DNA of 64,000 bases, from the NCBI GenBank assembly GCA_003255025.1, contig QANY01006266.1:1247818-1311817 (forward strand), read 5' to 3'. Shown here piece after piece: positions 57,733-64,000 of this stretch (within the stretch, counting starts at the first letter, position 1; every line of letters starts with the position of its first letter). The DNA is from Datisca glomerata (taxonomy: Eukaryota; Streptophyta; Magnoliopsida; Cucurbitales; Datiscaceae). The position numbers and the translations under genes are program-made. The notes beneath the pieces were generated by a model that saw only the letters and a list, made by a program, of their open reading frames with translations, was not told the DNA's origin and made no database searches.

Positions 57733-58160
57733 TCAATTCTTAGATTGAAATAATTTAATTTTTCTTGTAAAGATAACTAAAATATTTTGTTTTATTATTT
57801 TGACAAACAATTTAAAGTGTTTCGAGTATTGTTTAACATATTTAGAGAAAATAAAAATATTACTAATGCAATCAATCGAGAAACCAGTAAATTGATTAAA
57901 GAATTCAATCATTATATTCTTAAGTTTACTCGGAGCAAATTTAGGATCAAATGACATTATTTTCCATTTATAACAACCAAATATAATTTTGTATTAGGAT
58001 ATTTTATTTATCTTGTTTTGCCAAAATCTAGATTTTATGTCAAACTTAAGGAATACAACAATATCTTCAAGTCTGTTGATTAAGGCTCTTTTATTTGGTA
58101 TTGGATATCTTATCCATTCCAAAATATTATTAAGAGACTTGTAGTTAATTACTAAACAAG
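57733..58160 (-). pseudogene. EPRV reverse transcriptase remnant, unit 2
   Basis: The frame 57957-57733 contains FAPSKLKNIMIEFFNQFTGF, then IFIFSKYVKQYSKHFKLF, which is typical of caulimovirid RT. The YXDD box between them reads CISN, so both catalytic Asp residues are gone. RNase H was not recognised downstream. Confidence 0.72.
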
Positions 58161-58313
58161 AAACTTCTCGTTCAAAGATTTTAATTTGACTTTGAAGAGC
58201 AAGATTTTTAAGCTATTTTTCAATTCTTTTGAATTTTATTTTGTCGTGTAAAAACCATAATTATTTTCCTTTACAAGAAATTAAATTTACAGTTTTGAAA
58301 ACATAATGTTGTT

Positions 58314-58680
58314 TTAATGTTTTACATTTCTCATTGTGAGAAAAAAATGAAATTTGAATTTAACAGGTTTATCCATATGATAAGTAATTATCTCATTATG
58401 CTCTATTGTGATTGGATACAACAGATAAATGATTAGTAAACCTAAAATTATTTTATCCATCATATTTTTTACTAAGACAAATGATATTTTAAAACATATA
58501 CTGTCTTGACAAATACGAACTTTAGGAAATTCATAATTGATATGCATTCTAGTACCACTGACATAGCACAAAGATTCTTTCATCTTCTTGAAGTACTTGG
58601 TAGAAACGAGTCCTTCCTACATGCAATTCAAATCAACTCCTGAATCAATCAGGGCCAGTGAAGTGAAATAAAAGTCTTGA
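58314..58680 (-). pseudogene. EPRV aspartic protease, unit 2
   Basis: The active-site loop LIDSGVDLNCM keeps Asp-Ser-Gly, followed two codons later by a stop. The rest (MKESLCYVSGTRMHINYEF, FVLVKNMMDKIILG) matches unit 1. This is the only one of three copies that keeps the catalytic Asp. Confidence 0.75.
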
Positions 58681-59366
58681 ATTATTATTCTGACCATTAT
58701 GTGCCATTTTTTTATTTTAATGTAATTAAGAATTTGGATGAAGTTATCATCTTGATTGTTGATAATAGGTTTTTCAATCTCATTATCAGAAATTGAAGAT
58801 TTACTAGATTCTCCTAGTTCACTAGTTCATGATTTTTAATTAAATCTTCTATTTTTAAAAGATTCAATTCTTTTGTTATTTCTGTATTAAAATCTTTTAA
58901 TTCTTTTATTTCAACTTCAATATTTTTATCTCCTTTTGAAGTTCTTGAAAAGTGACTTCTTTTTCCTTTCCTTTATTTTTGTTAAATTTTTCAAGCGTTT
59001 ATGAAAGACTTCCAATATTGTTATTACTGGGCTTAGAATTTTTTTCTTTAGAATTACCTTTTTAAGTCTTTCAAGGTATTCTTGTTTTAATTCTGAATTT
59101 TTAATTTTACTAATTAAATCTTATAAGAGATTTTCTCGTTCTTCATTTTATTTAAGACATTAATTTTTGACAACAACTATCTCTACACCCCATATAGATA
59201 TTAGGAGAATCATTGTCGAAACTTGAAGGGTTAGAATCAGAGGATTCAGGAGATTAAACTTCTCCTCAATCTTCATTACTACTCCCATAGTATTCTATTG
59301 ATTCTAAGAAATTATTGTTTATCTTCATCAGAGATTTTTTAAATGAATAGTTTTATTTTTGACTTG

Positions 59367-59409
59367 ACAAGTGTTGGAAAAATGATAATTCTAGCCACAT
59401 TTAAAACAC
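59367..59409 (-). pseudogene. EPRV zinc knuckle, unit 2
   Basis: CFKCG, a stop, then NYHFSNTC: the four metal ligands of a CCHC knuckle are present, but a TAG lies inside it. In unit 1 the same motif (63768-63724) has the second Cys replaced by Tyr. Confidence 0.75.
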
Positions 59410-60203
59410 TTAATTTTACTTTTATCAATAAATTTTTTATTGAATTTTATTCTAGAATAATTTTTATTCCTAGAGAAGTGTTTGTCAAAATTTTTATTTT
59501 GTGAAAAGTATTTATCAAAATTTTTATTCTTATTTTGTGAAAATTTTTCCTATAAGGCTTGTAGGCCCTTATAGGGTTTAAATGGGAATTTTTTCCTATT
59601 GTTTTGGGAATAAAAAATAGCGGGTAAACCATATTGCTCGTAGAAATTACTTAATTGATATTTGGCAGTTTATTTTTTTTAAAATTTATTTACTGATTTT
59701 CATGTCTATGCACATTTTTAGACCTTACTTTTGTATTGTAGTAATTATTTTACCATAGGTAAGATTATTATTATCTATGTTTCCTTGATCATTAATAAGG
59801 ACTGTCCTAATTTTATGAGCAAACAAATTGGGTAAGCCATTAATGATTTTTATCTTTCAAAAATGGTTGATTACTATCATTCTTTGTCATTACCCTGAAC
59901 AAAAATATATTTTGTACCAATTAAAATCACTTAGGGTTGGACGTCAAAAATTGGTCAATTGATCATGCATACACGAAGTAACATTACTTGGCGCTCCAAT
60001 GAAATGTTCAATGATTGTGTAAGAAAGTGATGTAAATAAGTGTATTGATAGAATCAGGCATTATTTCCTGATTCTTTTTAATAATTGGGGTTCATTCAGC
60101 ATCAACCTTTACTGCTGAAAGGATGACACTTTTAGATTTTTCTATGAATATTTTTCTCACCAAGAATGAAGCATTCTTGTGAATCCTATGACTAGAAGAT
60201 TGA

Positions 60204-60381
60204 GGAGAGTGAGATTAAATAAAAATAATTATTCAAGTAAGTAATTAAGCAATAATAAAAGCCACTATTGCCATGTGCTGTAATTTATTAAGAACTTCTT
60301 ATTCTGAAAGCCCATCTTAGGCGGAGAGTGAGATTAAATAAAAATAATTATTCAAGTAAGCAATTAAGCAATAATAAAAGC
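60204..60381. repeat. 59-bp direct repeat in the EPRV leader
   Basis: 60204-60262 and 60323-60381 are near-identical (GGAGAGTGAGATTAAATAAA...). A related sequence is present in arm 1 of the inverted repeat near 47883 in the same orientation, confirming it as leader sequence. Confidence 0.85.
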
Positions 60382-60422
60382 AATGTAGATTAATTTAAAT
60401 AGTAAAACACCCTATCAGGTTT

Positions 60423-60435
60423 GGCTCTGATACCA
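60423..60435 (-). other. EPRV tRNA-Met primer-binding site
   Basis: TGGTATCAGAGCC on the minus strand is the complement of the 3' end of plant initiator tRNA-Met. It is the point where caulimovirid minus-strand DNA synthesis starts and by convention the first base of the circular genome. It lies between the end of unit 1 and the start of unit 2. Confidence 0.85.
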
Positions 60436-60889
60436 AAATAGGCAAAAATGCGTATAATTTATGTATTTGAGGATTGTGTATTAGATGAAAGAATTAAAAC
60501 AACAAAAACAGTAAAACTTTTTTTCAAGAGTAATATTAAAACTTACAAGTTTTGAGAAAGTAATATTCTCCTGTGAGGATTCCATCTTCAATTGAATATT
60601 GGTATTTTGTATTTATGTGAAAAATAAAATATTTGGGAAAATGAGACCTTGATTGGTGAGGACTTGTTAATCTTTAAAAATAAAATGAAATCTTATTGTA
60701 AATCATTTGGAAAATTTCTAGGGGAAGATCATGAATAGACAACCATTTTAAGAACCAATTTGAAATTTTTTTGAAATTTTTATCAAAATTGATAAACCAT
60801 GAATGGGAAAAATCATTATTTTGATGCAAGAAAATCATATGTCGAGCATTGATATGCTCAATATAATTATATTATTTTTTATTTAAAAT

Positions 60890-61486
60890 ATTTTTGAAAC
60901 TTGAAGACTGAGATTTCCAATTCTCCATAGTTATGATTATGAGGATATAGGAAAAAATGGTAAATGATTTTTTTTTCAAAATTTCCGATGGGTTGATATT
61001 TATGGACTTAGTCTATAAGAGAATATCTCTGTTGAAACTGTGATTTTTATCTCTGTGACCAGGGACATAATAGAATTTAGGAATGAAATGAGTTTTGGCA
61101 ATCTGGGCAAGATCTTTCAAATGAGCAAATGGAGGCTCATTATGAAAGAGATTTTCGCTGGGGATTTTTCTGAAATATTGAGATGGTTTTTGTATTTTGT
61201 TAATTGACTGGTTGAATGATTAAGCATTAAAAGGTTTAATAATTTAGAATGGGTGAAATTAGTTTATTAGAGTTGATTGCCAATGGGGTCTGATGGATCC
61301 AAGTATTGTTGATTGGGCTTGGTTAGAAGTAGAATACCCCACTTTGATTTGGGCCAATTGTTGAGTCGAAAACTCTTCTATTATTGAACCATCCATCATT
61401 CTCATGCGATTTCTGAAAATGGCACTGATTCTTTTTGTTAAGGATTCCATGATATGCCTATGACTTTTTTGAAATCCGTCAAGCAT
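60890..61486 (-). pseudogene. EPRV second conserved 3' segment, unit 1
   Basis: Frames with RNRMRMMDGSIIEEFSTQQL (61486-61259) and YFRKIPSENLFHNEPPFAHL (about 61175) recur in unit 2 at 57020-56634. They are not recognised as a known domain. Conservation between the two units shows only that both derive from the same viral sequence. Confidence 0.5.
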
Positions 61487-61626
61487 GAAAAAGAAAGTTC
61501 CTCCCAGTATCAGAAATTATTTTATTGTTTTGTCTGAAAATTTAATTTTGAAAATTGCTTGTCCCAAAAAGTTAACAGTTAAAATTATTCTGTTATCATA
61601 ACAGTTTTCACTATCCTTGTGAAAAC

Positions 61627-61881
61627 CTATCTTCCACATTTTTCGTGCCATTGAATTAGCGTTGCATTGAAGTCATGCTTCAACATAACATATTCTAAAA
61701 TGTTGTCCAATTCATCAATCCAGTCATTTCTTGGATATTCAAATCCATTATGACAATAAGTAATGGTGGGAGTTTTGAGCAAAACGGTTGTCCTTTCATT
61801 GAGCTTTTTTATTTTGAAAGAATTTTGATTGAGTATACTAAGTCCATATTCTAGTATGCTAGATTCCTCAAATTCCTCCAT
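61627..61881 (-). pseudogene. EPRV conserved 3' region of unknown role, unit 1
   Basis: An 84-codon frame beginning MEEFEESSILEYGLSILNQN. It matches broken sequence at 57480-57240 in unit 2. It lies between the RT remnant and the primer-binding site, where RNase H or a terminal polyprotein domain would be expected, but I recognise neither. Confidence 0.55.
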
Positions 61882-62469
61882 TCCAAAATCTTGAACTGAT
61901 TTCTTACATAATTTATGAAAAAGAAATTCAGGAATTGAATTAAGAATATCTCAAATAAATTAAATATTGAAATAAAAAAATTCTAAAAATAGATTGTTAT
62001 CTAGACAAACTCTGTTTGAAAATTTATTTCCAAACATGTTTTGCAGATTTAATAAAGCAAATTATATGTTGGAATCTTAATATTGAAATAATAACTTTTA
62101 AGTCCTAAAAATCTATTCTTAACAATTTGAGTTTTCTTGTAAAGATAACTAAATTATTTTATTTTATTATATTGGTAAATAATTTAAAGTGTTTCCAATA
62201 TTGTTTAACATATTTAGAGAAAATAATAATATTATTAATGCAATCAATCGAGAAATCAATAAATTGTTAAAGAATTCAATCATTATATTCTGAAATTTAC
62301 TTGGATCAAATAACATTATTGTCCATTGATAACGATTAAATATAAATTTGTATTTGGAAATTTTATTTATCTTGTTTTGCTAAAATCCAGATTTTTTGTC
62401 AAATTTACTGAATACAAGAGCATCTGCAAGTTGTTGATGAAGTCTATTTTTTGGTATTAGATATCTTAT

Positions 62470-63219
62470 TCATTCCAAAATATTATTAAGGGGCTTGTAA
62501 TTAATTACTAAACGAGGAATCTCTCGTTCAAAGATTTTAATTTGTCCTTGAAGAGCAGGATGTTTAAGTTGTTTTTCAATTCTTTTGGATTTTATTTTGT
62601 CTTGTAAAAAACATAAATGTTTTCCATTACAAGAAATTAAATTTATAGTTTTAAAAATAGAATTTTGTTTTAATTTTTTCAATTTCTCATTGTGAGAAAA
62701 AAAATTAAATTTATCAGGTTTATCCATGAGATAAGTAATTATCACATTATGCTCTGTTGTAAAAAGATGCAATAGATAAATGAATGGTATACCCATAATA
62801 ATTTTATCCATCATATTCTTTACTAAGATAAATGATGTTTTAAAATATACATTGTCTTGGCAAATATGAAGTTTGGGGATTTCGTAATTGATATGCATTC
62901 TAGTACCATTGACAGATGACAAAGATTCTTTCATCTTCTTGAAATAATTGGTAGAAACGAATCCTTCCTGCATACAATTTAAATCAGCTCTTGAATTAAT
63001 CAGGGTCATTGAAGTGATTTCAAAATCTTGAATTTCTATTTTGACAATTATGTGCCATTTATTTCTTTTAATGTGATTAATGATTTGGATGAAGTTATCA
63101 TTTTGATTGTTGATAATAGGTTCTTCAACCTCATTATCCGAAATTGAAGATTTACTAGGTTTTCCTAGTTCACTAGATTCATAATTTTTAATTAAATTCT
63201 CTATTTTTAAAAGATTCAA
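62470..63219 (-). pseudogene. EPRV linker-protease-RT start, unit 1 (longest EPRV frame)
   Basis: A 249-codon open frame. A Lys/Asn/Glu-rich coiled-coil end is followed by the protease, whose active-site loop reads INSRADLN, so Asp and Gly of D(S/T)G are replaced. FILVKNMMDKIIMGIPFIYL follows. The start of RT (QGQIKIFEREIPRLVINYKP) leads up to a stop. A long frame with a dead active site is unlikely to be functional. Confidence 0.8.
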
Positions 63220-64000
63220 TTCTTTTGTTACTTCTGTATTAGAATCTTTTAATTCTTTTATTTTAATTTTAATTTTTTATTTCATTTTGAAGTTCCTGAA
63301 AAATAACTTCTTTTTCATTTCTTTTATTTTTGTTAAATTTTTTCAAGCGTTTGTGAAGGGCTTGCAGTATTGTTATATGACTTAAAATTTTCTTTCTTTA
63401 GAATTACATTTCTAAGTCTTCAAGGTATTCTTACTTTAATTCTGAATTTTTAATTTTTCTAATTAAATCTAACAAGAGATTTTCTTATTCTTCATTTTTA
63501 TTTAAGACATTAATTTTTTGACAACAACTATCCTTATACCCCATAGAGATGTTAGCAGAATCACTGTCGGAACTTGAAGGGTTAGAATCAAAGGATTTAG
63601 GAGATTCAAATTCTCTTAAATCTTTATTACTACTATCATAGTATTTTATTGATTCTATGATGCTAAACAATTCTTGTTTATCTTCATAAGAGATTTTTAA
63701 TTGATTAATTTTATTTTTGACGACAAGTGTTGAAAAAAATGATCATTCTGACCATATTTAAAACACTTAATTTTACTTATATCAATAAATTTTTTCATGA
63801 ATTTTCGTCTAGAATAATTTTTATTACTAGAGAAGTGTTTGTCAAATTTTTTATTTTTTGAATAGTATTTGTCAAAATTTTTATTCTTATTTTTGTGGTA
63901 TTTTTTCCTATAAGGCTTTTAGGTTCTTTTAGGGTTTAAATGAGAATTTTTCCTATTCTTTTGGGAAGGAGCAATAGTAGACCTCCTCTTGTATTGTAGT

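Larger units (their letters stand above)
56170..60440 (-). mobile_element. EPRV unit 2, minus orientation, partial
   Basis: Reading down from the primer-binding site at 60435: leader with a 59-bp direct repeat, coat-protein remnant (about 60180-59560), CCHC knuckle (59409-59367), coiled-coil linker, protease (about 58670-58320), RT remnant (58160-57730) and a region of unknown role conserved with unit 1 (57440-56180). The movement-protein region is missing between leader and capsid. It breaks at about 56170. Confidence 0.78.
60540..64000 (-). mobile_element. EPRV unit 1, minus orientation, partial, runs off the window
   Basis: Head-to-tail copy of unit 2, offset by about 4.37 kb. It enters at the right edge in the basic/zinc-knuckle region, followed by linker, protease, RT remnant (about 62490-62050) and the conserved 3' region (61900-60560). 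Its terminal part (60566-60760) matches 56180-56400 of unit 2 closely. Confidence 0.8.

Overview
This window is nuclear DNA from a eudicot plant. The evidence is AT-rich sequence, intron-split genes with GT-AG splice sites, a secondary-wall type laccase carrying a miR397-like site, and a dense load of plant retrotransposons, Mutator-like elements (MULEs) and endogenous pararetrovirus (EPRV) DNA. I cannot name the species. Only three genes look intact. All lie on the minus strand in a gene island at about 19.6-27.8 kb: a LAC17-like laccase (six exons, 583 codons), an AVT1-type vacuolar amino acid transporter (eleven exons, 542 codons, one exon of only 24 bp) and a small chloroplast DnaJ-type zinc-finger protein (two exons, 132 codons). 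They are not an operon and show no obvious joint pathway.

Layout. 0-9.1 kb: an old MULE with a decayed Ulp1/DUF1985-type gene on the plus strand facing a decayed MuDR-type transposase on the minus strand. Its introns and spacers, but not its recognised exons, are packed with a short palindromic CGTGTAG/CTACACG word. 9.1-12.6 kb: AT-rich spacer with a tRNA-type SINE bounded by an 11-bp target-site duplication (TSD). 12.6-18.3 kb: a 5'-truncated Ty1-copia element (minus) split by a 2.1-kb solo-LTR-like insertion. 19.6-27.8 kb: the gene island. 29.0-37.4 kb: a second MULE with about 210-bp terminal inverted repeats (TIRs); its transposase pseudogene is cut inside one codon by a 3.27-kb LTR element with matching TSDs (ATCAC). 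38.0-47.3 kb: a Pack-MULE with a perfect 9-bp TSD that carries the 5' part of an HD-ZIP III (REVOLUTA-type) gene and was itself invaded by a Harbinger-type element and a Ty3-gypsy element. 47.6-64 kb: decayed EPRV DNA, comprising a plus-strand block beginning with a head-to-head inverted repeat, a second movement-protein fragment, and two head-to-tail minus-strand partial units with a tRNA-Met primer-binding site.

History. The nesting gives a relative order. A TA-rich minisatellite block exists twice (37.7-47.6 kb and 53.3-53.8 kb). Copy 1 was later broken by the Pack-MULE, and its minisatellite end abuts the EPRV block; copy 2 is an uninterrupted reference. The Pack-MULE then received the Harbinger-type and gypsy insertions. 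Every mobile or viral reading frame seen carries stops, frameshifts or lost catalytic residues, so nothing in these classes looks autonomous. Coordinates of splice sites, LTR ends and TSDs were read by eye from the sequence; family names rest on recognised protein motifs, not on a database search.
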